Source of the DNA: Auanema rhodensis
Lineage: Eukaryota; Nematoda; Chromadorea; Rhabditida; Rhabditidae
NCBI GenBank assembly: GCA_964057225.1
Contig: OZ059898.1
Location: 8,308,001 to 8,372,000 of the forward strand
DNA length: 64,000 nucleotides
Direction of reading: 5' to 3'
In this document: piece by piece, positions 13,261-25,705 of the stretch
Layout: the number at the start of each line of letters is the position of its first letter
How positions within the stretch are numbered: position 1 is the stretch's first letter
Position numbers and translations under genes: made by a program
The notes under the pieces: model-generated
Told to the model about the DNA's origin: nothing
What the model saw: only the letters and a program-made list of their open reading frames with translations
The model's database searches: none

Positions 13261-15548
13261 ATGACGACAGTAAAACATGTTCATCGAAAATTCTCTGTAC
13301 GACGTTCAGATACTGATTGGAAAAATATTTATGTCATCAGTACATTTGCTTTCATTGATGCATTTCAATTTGCATTCTTTGTATGGACATTCTGGCCATA
13401 TGTTCAACAGGTAGATGATTTTTTCAAATTTTAAACAGCTTAGGTTTGAACTTAAGTTTTATATATAATTAGTAATATTATAATAATATTTATAACAAAT
13501 ATAATATTACTTTTCAGCTTGATCCAAGCATGACTACATCGTTTGTAGGATTAATCATGGCTGCTTCTGGTATTGGAGAAGCTGTAGCTGCACCTATTTT
13601 AGGTATTTTAAACTTAAACTTACATATAGTTAACTAAAAAAATAATTATTATAGGAGTTTGGACAAACAAGTGTGGTCGGATTATTCCACCATTAATAGC
13701 TTCTATCTTTATTTCTATGATTGGTAATATTCTTTATATGTGCTTAAATGAAATTCCTGTTCATCTACGGACACCAGCCTTACTCATATCTCGATTTTTG
13801 AATGGAGCTGGAAGTGGTAATACTAATAAAATTAATATTTTAATATTATATTCTTTATTATTTAAGGAAATCGTGGAACATATTTTGCTTATATAGCTGC
13901 AGCTTCTGATCCTACTGATAGAGCACGAAGTATGGCTTTATCTGGTGGAGGAGCTTTGATTGGACTTAATGTTGGCCCCGGTACATTAAAACTTAATATT
14001 AATAATTAATTAAATTCTTTAACTATTTAGCTATTCAAATGCTTTTTACATGGGTTGGAGATACTGGAATTGATCTTGGATTCATGAGATTATCAATGTA
14101 TACTTGTCCAGCTGTATTAGCACTAGTTATTAACATATTATCGTAAGTTTTATTATAATTAGTATAATTATAATTTATTTTATTTAAGAATTATTTTACT
14201 TTTAACAATGCTTGATGATGGATTAGATAGAAATGAAGCAGATGATAGTGATAATATCTCAACTATCAGTATTGCTGCAGCTAATGATTCGGATTTAGGT
14301 TAGAAACTTGTTTTGTTATATCTTTTCAAACTTGAAACATTTTAGAGCGTAATGTGGTTTCAACCATTCGTTTGGATGTTTTGGCTGTTGTTGTATGTAT
14401 GCTTACTAGAGCTGCTCGTATGCTTATTACAGCTAATATTGAAAGGTTTGTAAGAAAACGTTGTAAAATAACTAAAACTTGAAATAATTTTAGTATTGGA
14501 TCACCATTTTCTGAAGTAATGTTTGATTTGAATAAGAGTGAATCTCTTGATTTTAATTCTCGTATGCAAGCAGCTGTTGGTGTTTTAACCACATTTATGT
14601 TTGTTATCTATGTATTTACTGATTATTCAAAATGGTAAGTAATTTATATATAATTATGCGTATAATTAATAATATTATTTTGATTTAAAGGGTATCCGAA
14701 CGACTAAACTGCTTCATTGCTATGATTGCTCTGTTATTCTTTCATCTCATCACGTTTTCCTGGCCATTCTTATCAGGAAATCTCACAAGCTGTTCTCGTT
14801 TTAATTCTAATCCTGATAACATAAATGGTAATTTGACAACATTTAATTTAAAAAATTTACTAAGTTTTTCATAAATTTTCAGTAACTCACTCAGCAGATT
14901 CACATCAAAATTGGGAATGGTGTAATGAACTTAAACCAGTTAGTATGTGGCTTTACTATATTAGTTATGCTCTTATCTTTGGTATTGGATTACCATGCTT
15001 GAATAATTCGTTACAATCTCTATACAGTCAAATTTTGGGAAAAGGACGACAAGTATGATTCATACATCTAGCAGATGATATGTTATAATTATATAATTTC
15101 AGGGAACTATGCAAGGTATTAATCAAGCAGTTGGATGTATCTCCAGAATATTAGGTCCACTCCTTATGTCGTAAGTCATTATATTTATTTGTTTTTTTTT
15201 TAATTTTTCTTATCAAATCTATCTATTTTTATTTTAAAATCTATTTTTTCAGTACTGTATTCTCTATGTATGGCCCTAAAGCAACATGGCTCATCGAAAT
15301 CATTCTTATCTCCATATGCTTAATGGTTTGGTAAGTAAAAGACGAAGTTCAAAATAAAAAGAGATTATGTAATGAATTATAGGCTTCTTGTCTATCGTCG
15401 TCTTACTCCTGCTATCGAAGTGAAACAACGCGAGATCGTTGTTGAGGATTCCAATGGCGTTGAGAATCCAGCCTGTCGTCGTGTAAGCATTATCTCTGAA
15501 TTATCAATTGGAAGTCAAAAGGCAACACATGAATTAACGCAACATTAG
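13261..15548 (+). CDS. MFSD8/CLN7-like major facilitator superfamily transporter
   Basis: Thirteen exons with consistent phases give 530 residues. The exons are 13261-13410, 13518-13602, 13655-13816, 13867-13980, 14031-14142, 14189-14298, 14346-14445, 14494-14634, 14691-14827, 14883-15052, 15103-15170, 15253-15330 and 15383-15548. Twelve membrane spans are expected. Family-like segments include WPYVQQ then TTSFVGLIMAASGIGEAVAA, GVWTNKCGR, SRFLNGAGSGNRGTYFAYIA, LNVGPAIQMLFTWVG and, near the end, GKGRQGTMQGINQAVGC followed by ILGPLLMSTVFSMYGPKATW. This pattern fits the MFSD8 (CLN7) group, whose vertebrate member sits in the lysosome membrane and has been linked to chloride transport. The substrate here is unknown. 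A TTTTTTAG acceptor 9 bp before the ATG suggests spliced-leader addition. The next + strand gene starts 816 bp downstream. Confidence 0.92.
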
Positions 15549-16364
15549 AAATATAATTATGAAATATTATATAGATTTTCATATAATAATATAGCTTCAC
15601 TTATAAGCTTATTTAACAAATTTTTGTTATGAAAACCTAGTCAGAATCAGATATTTATTTTTCTTTATAGCCATACAAACTTTCTAATCAAAATATTTCC
15701 TTTTTTTTCCAATATACATACCGGTACATTTTGAGTTTCAAATTTTCTTTTAAGATCATAATCATTTTAAGAAATTTCTATGTTATTTAATTATAACATA
15801 ATAGAAAATAAATTCATATAATTTTATAAATATGAAATTCTATAATATATATATTTATATAATTAAATATTAATATATATAGTTAAAATTTCATTTTTAA
15901 AACTGGTAATATGTATGTATTATTGATTTGTTTTGTTTTTTTTTTAGTTTTTTTTTATATTTTATATGTATTTCCTTTTTATTATTTCTCAGGGAAAAAA
16001 TACCTTTCATTTCTCAATTATTTGTTATAAATTTGTACATAAATTATATATATATATACATAATTATTTGTGTATATTTTATTAATAAAATAAAATTTAA
16101 TTAAAATAATATTTATTTTTATTTAATTGAAAACTTTAAAACTTAAATTATGAATGAAGAAAAAGCTTATGAAACAAGAATGTAATGGTATGACGTGAAG
16201 TAGAAATAGTACGAAGGTTTTACAAGAATTAGTCAGCTTACAGATAAAACATCTAATTATCATTTAATCTCTTAATTAATCTATGAGAATGATAAAAAGT
16301 GATTAAGAAAGAGGTTTTATATAAGAATCAAAGTAATTTCCTCCCTCATTATAAGTTACGAAAC
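15549..16364. other. Spacer between the MFSD8-like and CUB genes
   Basis: Very AT-rich, with several AATAAA-type signals (for example near 15804). It should hold the 3' UTR of the transporter and the promoter or trans-splice region of the CUB gene. I see no other gene. Confidence 0.7.
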
Positions 16365-18069
16365 ATGAAGTTTCTCTTATTTTCTCTTTGTATTTTACAA
16401 GTTTTGTATTCAGCTTCAGCAGCAAGCAAAGGAGTACCACGTACTGTGGTAAGTTTTCTTAATTATACAAATTATAATAAATTATTTTTTAATTTAAAGA
16501 ATAAAACTATTGTATCAAATGATGGATTTGTTGGATGTCCATACAACAATGATTTTTATTATATTGGTGGAATAAATTCTCCACTTTATCCACAAAACTA
16601 TCCACCAAATGATAAATGCTATTACTATATTACAGCCGAAAGAGGATCTGTAGTTGGGTAAATATATATTATTTTTTTAATATTTAAATATTATTATTTT
16701 AAAAATTAAATTATTTTAATTCTAAAATAATTACAGAATTACATTTGATTTCTTTGATTTGGAAACATGTTGCGATTATGTAACTATCTATGATGGTCCA
16801 AGTGATCGTTCTCCTATTTTAGCAAGGTATAATATATATTTTATATAAATTATATTCAATCATTCTTTGTTTTTTAAATTTCAGATTTGGAGGACCTAGT
16901 ATGACTGCTCGTAAACCTATTTTGAATCAAACATATGTTGCTTCAACAAGAAATGCTCTTGTAACCTTTGTGAGTGATGATGAAATTGAACAAAAAGGAT
17001 TTAGAATGACATATACATCAGTTAAAGGTATTATAATTATAATTATATAATAATATTTATATATAAAAATAATATTTGATTTAGGTGTCAAGCCATGTAC
17101 TCGTGATGTCCTTCTTGTTGTTAATGGTATGAGTTCTGTTGGATCTCAAGAACATTTCATGAGTGTATAAAATATAGATATAACATTGTTTTATATAAAA
17201 TTAATATATTTTAGCAAATTAATTTCTTGGCTAACGAACTTACCCCAACATGGAATGTTGGTATGGATACTATGCGTGTTGCTGTCAGTTTACAGGTACA
17301 TAACATTAAATTTTTGTTAAATATTATAAAAATTATATAATTTAGATTGCTGATAGTTATGCTGTTGAATATGATCCAGCTACTGATAATAATGTAAAAA
17401 ATTAATTTAAACTAAAGTTTAATAATTTTCTTTTCTTCTAGGATTTGACTAAGACTCTCTTAGATTTAGCTTATGATGTACCTGATGTTATGCAAAATAA
17501 TGAAACAAGTATTGCTAGGTTTGTAATAATAATAATTATTATTATTATAGTTATATATAAAATATTTTATAAAATTATTTTCTTTTTAATTTTAAAAGAA
17601 AAAATATTTTTAGTTTATTCGCATATGCTTATAATGTTTACCAACAAGATCGTATTCCACGTGATGGAGTTGAATTAGCTACTTATATATTCATTGGATC
17701 TAATGCAGTGTAATTTTAATTTATTATACAATAATTAAACAAATATATAATTATAATTACAGTAATTCTCAAGATTATTATCGTGCACAAGAATATGCTC
17801 ATTTAATTCGTACTGTAGCTGATACACGAGTAAGTATTCTTCTCTTTTAATTTTTAATTTTTTACATTATTTTTATTTATTTTTATAATATTTAGGTTAT
17901 TATTGTTGGTATGCAATCACATAATAATTTGAATGTTAATCAGATTAATACATTATCTGAAACACCACAATTCAGTTATTTCTCTGATTATCGTAATATG
18001 TCTGCATTAGTTCCACAATTGAATGCCGGTATGTGTGTTGGAAGACCATTCGGAAATTGTGGACCATAA
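16365..18069 (+). CDS. Secreted CUB plus VWA-like domain protein
   Basis: Eleven exons in phase give 365 residues. The exons are 16365-16448, 16500-16657, 16737-16826, 16885-17027, 17085-17164, 17215-17295, 17346-17393, 17442-17518, 17614-17709, 17763-17829 and 17896-18069. Residues 1-19 form a signal peptide (MKFLLFSLCILQVLYSASA). Residues of about 38-155 look like a CUB domain: INSPLYPQNYPPNDKCYYYI, then ETCCDYVTIYDGPSDRSPIL. From about residue 160 a Rossmann-type VWA fold is suggested by DVLLVVNGMSSVG, TMRVAVSLQIADSYAVEYDP and TRVIIVGMQSHNNLN. The metal-binding DxSxS motif is degenerate (NGMSS), so metal-dependent ligand binding is doubtful. Nematodes carry many secreted CUB and VWA proteins linked to the cuticle, gut lumen and infection response; a specific role cannot be read here. 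I chose the ATG at 16365 because the frame upstream has no ATG, only a GTG. Confidence 0.88.
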
Positions 18070-18304
18070 ATCTTTTTCTTTTTTTATAATTTTTTATATT
18101 AATATTATAATAAATATTTTATTTTATAATTTATAATAATATTTATATATTTCTTTATTATTAACGATAGTATATAACAACAAATCATATTATATATTAT
18201 ACATACAATATACATAATATAATATGTATATAGTAAGTATAATATCATATATACAAAAAAAAAGAAACAAATATGTTGTTTCTTCTCAATTTTTTTTATA
18301 AAAA

Positions 18305-20973
18305 TCAAAGTTTTTTCTTTTGTGAACATGGATTTTTACAGTATTCTAACTGCTTTGTATGTGAATTATGTCGTAAACCAACGGAGCACATGTTGAAGAC
18401 GTTACAACAATGATTTTCTGGACAATTGAATCCCGTAGTTAGAAGACGTTTCTTTAACGCCAAAATATCTTCTCGTTTAGGTAGTTGAAGAGATTCTATA
18501 ATACAACTTCTATTCATCTCTTTCATATATATTTTAACTACTTATTCTTTCAATTTTACGGCATTTTCAATAAGTATAGTCTAATCTATGTAATGAACTT
18601 ACCACTAGTGTCTTTTAATGTTGGCGAAGATGTTGATTCGGATGAAACACTTGTACTTGCTGTAGATCTCTTACTGTTCCTTGAGCTATGATCGCAGGAT
18701 CGACTTTCTAATCCACAGTTTATTTTTTCTTTGTCGCAGTCACGACGACGATGTTGAATGCCGTCATCACAGTCTGTCCATTCAGTTTCGGTTTCGTCAG
18801 CCAATACCAGTTTCTCAGATCGGTTTTCATCTGAATTGAAAGATGTCAATTCAAAAATTATGCTGAAGCTGTTGATTTGAGTATAGAATAAGCATAAGAT
18901 ACAGATATAAGTAGACTAAAAGTGACATAGTAAATGGATACAAACCTAGTACACGTATTCCTGACGCTCTACTTGGTGATGTACGACCACAGTCAATTTC
19001 AAAATAATCCACAATATCCGTATTTTCTTCAGTGAACAGGTCCGGATAACTATGACGGTTTTCGCTATTCAATATGCAATTTAACGTTGATTCCTGTAAC
19101 ATTTTATAGAAAACTAATGATATATATAGGTAACAAACTTCAAAATAATACATTCCACTTGTGCAGTTAAAGCCATAAAGCTCTAAACTATTGAGACAAC
19201 TATCAAAACATAGTTCAAAGCTTGCTGAATCAGCAACATTCTCAGCAAATCCCACGAGTATCATTTGAGGATATCTAGCAAAAGCTGATGTACATTGTCT
19301 GAAAGTAAAATAATATTTTAAAATAAATTGTATTCTCATATCACATACGATGCAAATTTTTCTGAAATACAAATTTTCTCGTAGTAAAAGCTTCCAGTTT
19401 TTTGTTTGAGCTGTCCTTCACCAACTGGCACTGCAGCTTCTTTTGTAAATGAGCAAGAATTGAGTTGTTGATCAAATGAACGACAATCAAATGGTTGATT
19501 ATCAATCTATTTTAAAATTATATTTTACATATTATATATTAAAACTTACAAGATTTGATTGACATACAGATATACATTCATTAACATCTGTTATAGTCAT
19601 TGTTATATCATCATTTTTGAATAATTCAAATCCTTCTGTTCGTAAAAATCTGGAATAAGAATGTATATATTCAATAAAAAAAAGATAATTATATGAAATA
19701 AAGTAAAGTTTTCTTGAAGAAGAGATGTATTAAGGCTAATCCTTAATACCTACCCGGCTTTTTTTCCACTGGCGCATTGCTGGCCGAAAGCGTCATCAAG
19801 AGAAGTTTGTTGAGTAATTAGCTGATCTGGCTGAATTTTGACTTTTTCATCTTCGATTTTACGTTGATCCGTGTGTGATGCAAGCGCAGCAATTTCTAAA
19901 GATTAGATTGAAATAGTGGATGTTGAAGATTTGTACCTGGAGTTTCATTTACGTTTAAGCATTGCACTGCTGAAGTTGGTTCAAAGTAATCTCGAGTTTG
20001 AAATTTAAGTAAACGAGCTGGTGATTGATCTCCAACATGTGCAAATAGATCACATACCTATATATATATTATTATAAATATTAATTATATAATAATTAAA
20101 ATATATAAATACCTGATTAATATTATCATAAACAAATGAACGACAACTATAAACTCCTGTTTGGCTATGAAGACAATGTGATTTACATTTAATTAATGAT
20201 GTCGATGATCTAAAATAATTTAAAAATTTCATATATTCTATGGAAAACTGACCTTCGCTCATATGGTTGTGCATTCACAACAATGCAATTCGCATATCGT
20301 CGGAAGCAAGGGTCACCTGAATATATCGCATCATCCACTTGAATCTATAGCGATTTAACAGAGAAAATCCCTAAAGCTTACTCATATCCGGAATTCCGGC
20401 TACAACTTGACGATCATCTTCTGGATCACGGCTGACTGTTCCAACTTCTTGAGATAAGCCAGGTGACTTTGATGTATCATGATGAAATCCATAAGCTCCA
20501 CCAGTAGATTTGACGTTATTTTCTTGTGGATCCTAAAAATGTCAAAAATAAAAATGAATTGAGTTTGATTGTACTAACAGGTAGAAAACGAAGATTTTGC
20601 ATTCGTTCCTCTTCAGGTTCATCCAAAGTCTCAAGATGTTTCTTTCGATTAAGAAAGTTGCTCATAGCATTTTTGCTCTAAACATAATAAAAAATAATTT
20701 AAAATAACAAATAATTCTTGAAAATACCTGTTCAATACGTGTTTGGTGTTTCTGACCAGCTGTATCAGCTTCATTTCTTAAGAATTTTTTGTAAATTATA
20801 AGAAAATATTAATCATATAGCTTACAATAAATCTTTACGAGCTGTTATATCTTCAAAAAATTGTGACTGAGCATAACTATATGATATACATAATATATAA
20901 ATTATAATTATATGAAAAGAACTATAATAATATTTTTAATTAATTATAAATAATATTTATTTACTTACAACAT
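18305..20973 (-). CDS. Multi-PAN/apple domain protein with Cys-rich C-terminus (5' end uncertain)
   Basis: Fifteen exons with matching phases give 595 codons. The exons, 5' to 3', are 20969-20973, 20826-20876, 20728-20776, 20579-20677, 20382-20532, 20253-20316, 20113-20209, 19937-20057, 19754-19895, 19550-19649, 19349-19506, 19139-19298, 18946-19093, 18603-18830 and 18305-18519. Three Cys-patterned PAN/apple-like units are visible: about residues 119-200 (CFRRYANCIV, then KCKSHCLHSQTGVYSCRSFV), 253-346 (NECISVCQSN, then FDCRSFDQQLNSCSF) and 347-432 (FELCFDSCLNSLELYGFNC). A C-terminal stretch (TEWTDCDDGIQHRRRDC, then NCGLESRSC) resembles a small thrombospondin-type repeat, and the last exon adds another Cys cluster. 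Such proteins are usually extracellular, yet the start used here (MFYAQSQFFEDITARK) has no signal peptide and no spliced-leader acceptor nearby. A 5' exon with the signal sequence is probably missing. Confidence 0.82.
19727..19749. repeat. Inverted repeat beside a 5' splice site
   Basis: Arms GTATTAAGG (19727-19735) and CCTTAATAC (19741-19749) are perfect complements with a 5-base spacer. On the minus strand the stem begins four bases into the intron, after the donor that closes exon 19754-19895 of the PAN gene. Confidence 0.75.
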
Positions 20974-22226
20974 TGATACGTAATTATCAATTTATAGTTA
21001 ACGTTTAGAATAAAATCAAATCAGAAGGTCAGATGTTAGCCGTTTGATTTGGATGATTTGACGTGAAAATTGACTGAGGAGGTCTAGGATGTTTCGTGGT
21101 TTTGGTCAATCGAGAACGAGACGATCTGATGATGTGGTATGTATATGGAGTGTATGTACCTTGAGAGGCCGGACGAATCATCTCATCCTCAAAGCTCCAC
21201 CTCTTTTCACGATCCGCCAATTCTCTTTCTCTGCAAAAGGCGAAAATGAGGATAATTGGAGGTTTGTAGACAGTCAACTTCTTATAATACTCTCATTATA
21301 TCTAATGCTATTTCATGTAGATGATGTTGAATATACACATAGAAGGCCTATTATCTCTCTGCTGGCTGAACCATACTCTATCTACCTTATGTTCTTTTCC
21401 TCATCTTCATTCATCTTTTCTTTGATCTGTTCTTTTATATAGTTTTGTTTACTATATATACTATAACATATAATATATAAAAATAAAATTATTTTATATT
21501 TTAACTTTCTATCTTTAGTATATTTCAAAATTGTTTTTAATGTACATCTTTACGTACTTTTAATGATGTTTGGGTTCATTCTTAGACATGAATTCATTCA
21601 TCGCTTTTGTCGACCAAAAAAGGTGAAAGTCGTAGCTGATGGCTGTAATCCGGGTCGGAAATACTATACCATATGCATTCATATACATACATACACATTT
21701 TTTTTCGGAAAAAATGTCATCCATTGGAAACCGATGTAAGAAGAGTTTTTTTTTTATTTTAAACTTACAAAAATATATAAATTAAAAACGTCTTAACACG
21801 AAAAGTTGCTAATTTATTCAATTTTTATACATTATTGTATAAGATTTACGAATACAGTATGAATGACCAGTAAAGCATAAAAATAATAAATATACACAAA
21901 CACACACACAAACATACAAAGAAATATTTAAAATCTGATTGATATTGAAAAAAAATTGAAAAATTGAAAAATAAAAGAGGAAAAACAAGAAAACTGAGAT
22001 GTATAAGTGAAGTAAATGAAGAAAATAAACACCGAATGATAGGAAGAAACATTATTCTAAAACAAGATATGAACTGCACATGCCACAGTGGCCTTTCTCA
22101 ATCAAAAAATTAATTTAAATGAGAATTGAACAATAGAAAACTGAGAAAAAGTGATTTTTCAAGTGGAGAATATGAAATTATTCTGTAAAGTTCTAAATGA
22201 TCTAGAGCTTGTAAGTGATGAAACTA
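20974..22226. other. Spacer between the PAN-domain and OATP genes
   Basis: Both neighbours are on the minus strand, so this should hold the OATP 3' UTR and the PAN-gene promoter or missing first exon. A GC-richer island at 21089-21280 is open in frames on both strands and includes the exon-like piece 21160-21230. The rest is AT-rich. Confidence 0.6.
21160..21230 (-). CDS. Candidate orphan exon upstream of the PAN gene
   Basis: On the minus strand CTTTTGCAG precedes and GTACAT follows a 71-bp open segment reading ERELADREKRWSFEDEMIRP. Its end phase (1) does not fit the next mapped PAN exons (20969-20973 or 20826-20876), so either another exon intervenes or it belongs to something else. Confidence 0.25.
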
Positions 22227-25200
22227 TTAATATCGAGCTTTTGCATTTGGTTCTGGAGCACGATCATCATTCACTACCAAATTTAATGCTCCATAGCTAT
22301 CGACTGAAAAAGAAAAATTAAAATAAAATAAGAAAATATATAAATTACCTGTATGAATGGATATATTATTATCGAGATCAGAGGGACGATACGTCATATA
22401 ACCAATTACTGTAGCTAAGATTGATAATAATTTACAAACAATAGCTGAAAATAAAATAAATAAAATAAAAATATATTTAACTATGCTCATACCAACTGCA
22501 GTGATAGTCCATGATAGCTTGACAGGATCATATACAAGACAACTTGTGTGATTTCCACATGATGATTCCCATTCTAAGCAAGCTGTATCAATCATCATAC
22601 CAAATAATATTCCACCCGGAATAAATCCTGCAACGATAGCATATTGGTAATTGTTACCGTACCCTCTGATAAGATATGTATACAGTACCTAATAGACGAA
22701 GGAATGTCCAGTTGATGCCAAGAGCTAATGTTCGCTGATCAAAAGGAACAACACGCAACATAATCTGCAATTTTTTGAACTTTTTTTTCATTTTTCGTTT
22801 TTTTTTTAAATTTAAAAAAGAAAAATCCCATTCTTTCAATTTGCAATTATAATTTGTAAAATGAAACCTGCTGTTGAGGAATTCCTGAGGCAAAGCTAGC
22901 AACAACAGTAACGAATAACATTGATAGTAAAACATATACTGAATAGCCACAGTCCTGCAATAAAACATTTAAGATCTAATGTACTTCCTAAAATTTTATT
23001 GCATTTTCAACAAACCTCTTGACAATATCCAGGAGTTGCTGTTGTAAGTAAAGATGATAGTGCTAATGATGTTTCATCACTACTAGTACCAGCACAGCCA
23101 CAATCCATCCAAGTGATCTATAAAAGATTATATTTGATTATAATTAAAATAAAATATGAAACATACATTTCCAGATGATTTGATTTTACAACCAGCAAAA
23201 CATGGAGAATAATAAATTTTGTTATTTGAACAAACAGGATTCCATTCACGTGGACAATCACATTGTGAGTTACAAGTATCTTGTAGATCAAATTCAGTAT
23301 TTCTTGTGATTTCACTGAAATAAAACATAAAATTCATTAAAAACTTATAAAAATTAAATAATTATAGTTTACATAATATTGTTAAAGTTTAATAAAGTTT
23401 TAATATACTAACCTATCATGATAGCCCATATTGATTCCGGCAAACTTTCTTTGTGGACAATGAACTAACATTCCGGTTGTGAAGATTAAAGCAACAATAT
23501 GACAACAAACAATCATCTTCAGCATTCCACCAACTTGAAGCTTAAGTTGTCGGATAATGGTACCGCCGACCATAACACCGATAGCTGCAGCAAAGATAAC
23601 TACGGCTGAAATAGAAAATTATTAAAAATTGAAAGAATTATAAGCTTACATGATAGATATGATGCAATAATTGGAGTGGTTGATAGTAATGTTTCCAAAA
23701 TTTTGGGCATAAATGCTGCAAATCCATTGATAATGATGGATTCAAATATTCCCAAACATATGCAAACAATGAAAGTTGGGTTACGACAAATTTTCTTGAA
23801 ATATACAGTTGATTATGATGTTAAGATTTTAAATTCAGTTTACCATGATAACGGCAGGAAGAGCTTTAACATCTGTTGGAGCTTTTTCATTCATATCTCC
23901 AGTTGCTGCATGACACTACATACAGTTAATGTTTTAAAGTTGTTAATCAATATAAAATGATATTACCTGATTAACATCTTTAGCTCTCAAACGTTTAGCT
24001 TCAGGTAATTGCCTAGCAAAAGCTAATATAGGAAAAGCTATAATGAGAGCTGAAATAGATGAAGCTAAGAATCCAATCCACCATGCTCCTATCCAACGAG
24101 GGTCAGATCGGTCAATAGGCACACTGTAAAATTATAATTCAATAACTTAATTTAAATTATTTGTATTTTATTATTTTGTACTTTCTATCAGAATACAAAA
24201 GATAATTCTATCATTTCTATCAGAAATCATTGAATTATCTTTCATTGAAAACCCGTCAATGTACTCAGGCGATACATTCCACCGGAATTATACACATCAA
24301 GTAGTCTATTGGCTAAGATGCAAAATGTTAGTAATGGGGTCCAGGGTTCGGATCCCGCCAAGTGATTAAGGTATATTTGCTACTCTAGAAAGAAGACTTG
24401 TTGACAATCTATAATGATGGCGATATTTTTGTTCTTTTATGAACAAAAAACTTGTTCATGTAATGTAAACTTCAAAGTTTTATAATTTTTCTTGTCAGGT
24501 TTGTGTATCAATAATAAGGAAATGAATGAAAGTGAACCATTGATGTTAGATAGTTCTTAAGAAGTTGGGTTGGTTTTGTTGAAACAATAAAATTAAAGAA
24601 AAGAAAAGTCCTTGAAAACATACTGGTCAACCCGATCAATATCATCGTAAAAGTTGAGAAGAAATCCGCCAGCAAATACTCCAATAACAGGTCCGAAAGA
24701 GGTAAGTACAGCATGTATGGCTATAATAGTTAAGTTTTAAAGAAATGAAATATAAATTTGAAACCTAAATATACAGGAGAAGCTTTTTGGCTAACATTTT
24801 CATCGATAAAAGTAGTTCCTATAGAGAATAATGGGGTTGATCCAAAACCATGCAGACTTTGACCCAATATAAACATTAAGAAATAAGGATTCAAGTATGA
24901 TGATACAGGATTAGCTGGACATTGTTTCTCATGTAGAGTTCTAAAATATTTTATATGATATATTTGAAAAATAAAAAATAATTTGAAGTTTCTTACCTAT
25001 GAGCACATTGTCCGAAATCTGTTGCATTGGCATTTGTCTCTTCAACTTCATACACATCAATCATCCAATGAGGTAAAGCACAAATCAGTGATCCAATAGC
25101 CATAACAATACCTCCCCATCCAATCCATCGACCTTTGTGTCCTGAAGTTTGAAAATTAAAATTTTTTTTTGTTTGAAATAATTGAAAATATTCAAAGAAA

Positions 25201-25705
25201 TAATATAAATTACCATTATTTCCCCAATGACATACTGGAAAAACACATAATAGAACAGCAAAATCATACCATGAAGAAATAATTCCAGTATGTGTACTGA
25301 ATAAGAATAAAATAAAAAATAATTTTTTATATTTTACCTTGTCATTTTAAATCGTTTTTCAAGTGTTGATAAACCAACAGGAAATATTGCATTTACCACA
25401 AAACTCTATAAACAAATATTTTTTTTTCTTATTTTAACTGAATTTACCTGTATAAATGCACATATACCCAACATTAACAGAAGCCATTTGGAATTATGCA
25501 TTGGTTGTAACCATTTTGGAGTACAACTAATATGGAAAAAAAAAGGAAAATTCAGTTAGCTATATGATATAGTTAGATTAGTAAAAGTTTGTCAATTAAT
25601 ATTTTTTAAAAAATACCTTCCATATCCACATAATAAAGGGCTATCCTCTTTATCCTTCAGATCCTCATCTGAAGCATCAAAATCAGCTGTATTGTATCGT
25701 TCCAT
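22227..25705 (-). CDS. Organic anion transporting polypeptide (OATP/SLCO family)
   Basis: Eighteen exons with perfect phase give 674 residues. The exons, 5' to 3', are 25617-25705, 25448-25526, 25338-25405, 25214-25296, 24997-25141, 24765-24940, 24624-24720, 23967-24123, 23844-23915, 23650-23794, 23413-23605, 23167-23314, 23016-23117, 22868-22954, 22689-22764, 22493-22627, 22349-22444 and 22227-22303. Diagnostic features are the acidic cytosolic start (MERYNTADFDASDEDLKDKE), GHKGRWIGWGG after the second span, the OATP signature DRSDPRWIGAWWIGFL (about residue 250) and a Kazal-like loop at about 436-484 with the Cys pattern of DTCNSQCDCPREWNPVC. Twelve spans are expected. The family moves amphipathic organic anions across the plasma membrane by exchange. 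A TTTTTAG acceptor 4 bp before the ATG suggests trans-splicing. Intron 7 (24124-24623) is unusually long, about 500 bp, and contains a tRNA-like relic. Confidence 0.95.
24295..24365 (+). other. Degenerate tRNA-like segment (pol III A and B box) in an OATP intron
   Basis: TAGTCTATTGG (24302-24312) matches the A-box consensus except at one position, and GGTTCGGATCC (24345-24355) matches the B box except at one position, 32 bases later. The D-stem pairs (GTCT with AGAT), but the acceptor stem and half of the T-stem do not, so this is a tRNA pseudogene or the head of a tRNA-derived short interspersed repeat, not a working tRNA. It is antisense to the host gene. Confidence 0.5.

Noticed and set aside
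16299-16364. Upstream extension of the CUB gene
   Set aside because: It begins at GTG with no ATG, and the signal peptide starts cleanly at the ATG at 16365.
24295-24365. Functional tRNA gene
   Set aside because: Acceptor stem does not pair and the T-stem is half broken, so it was listed only as a tRNA-like relic.
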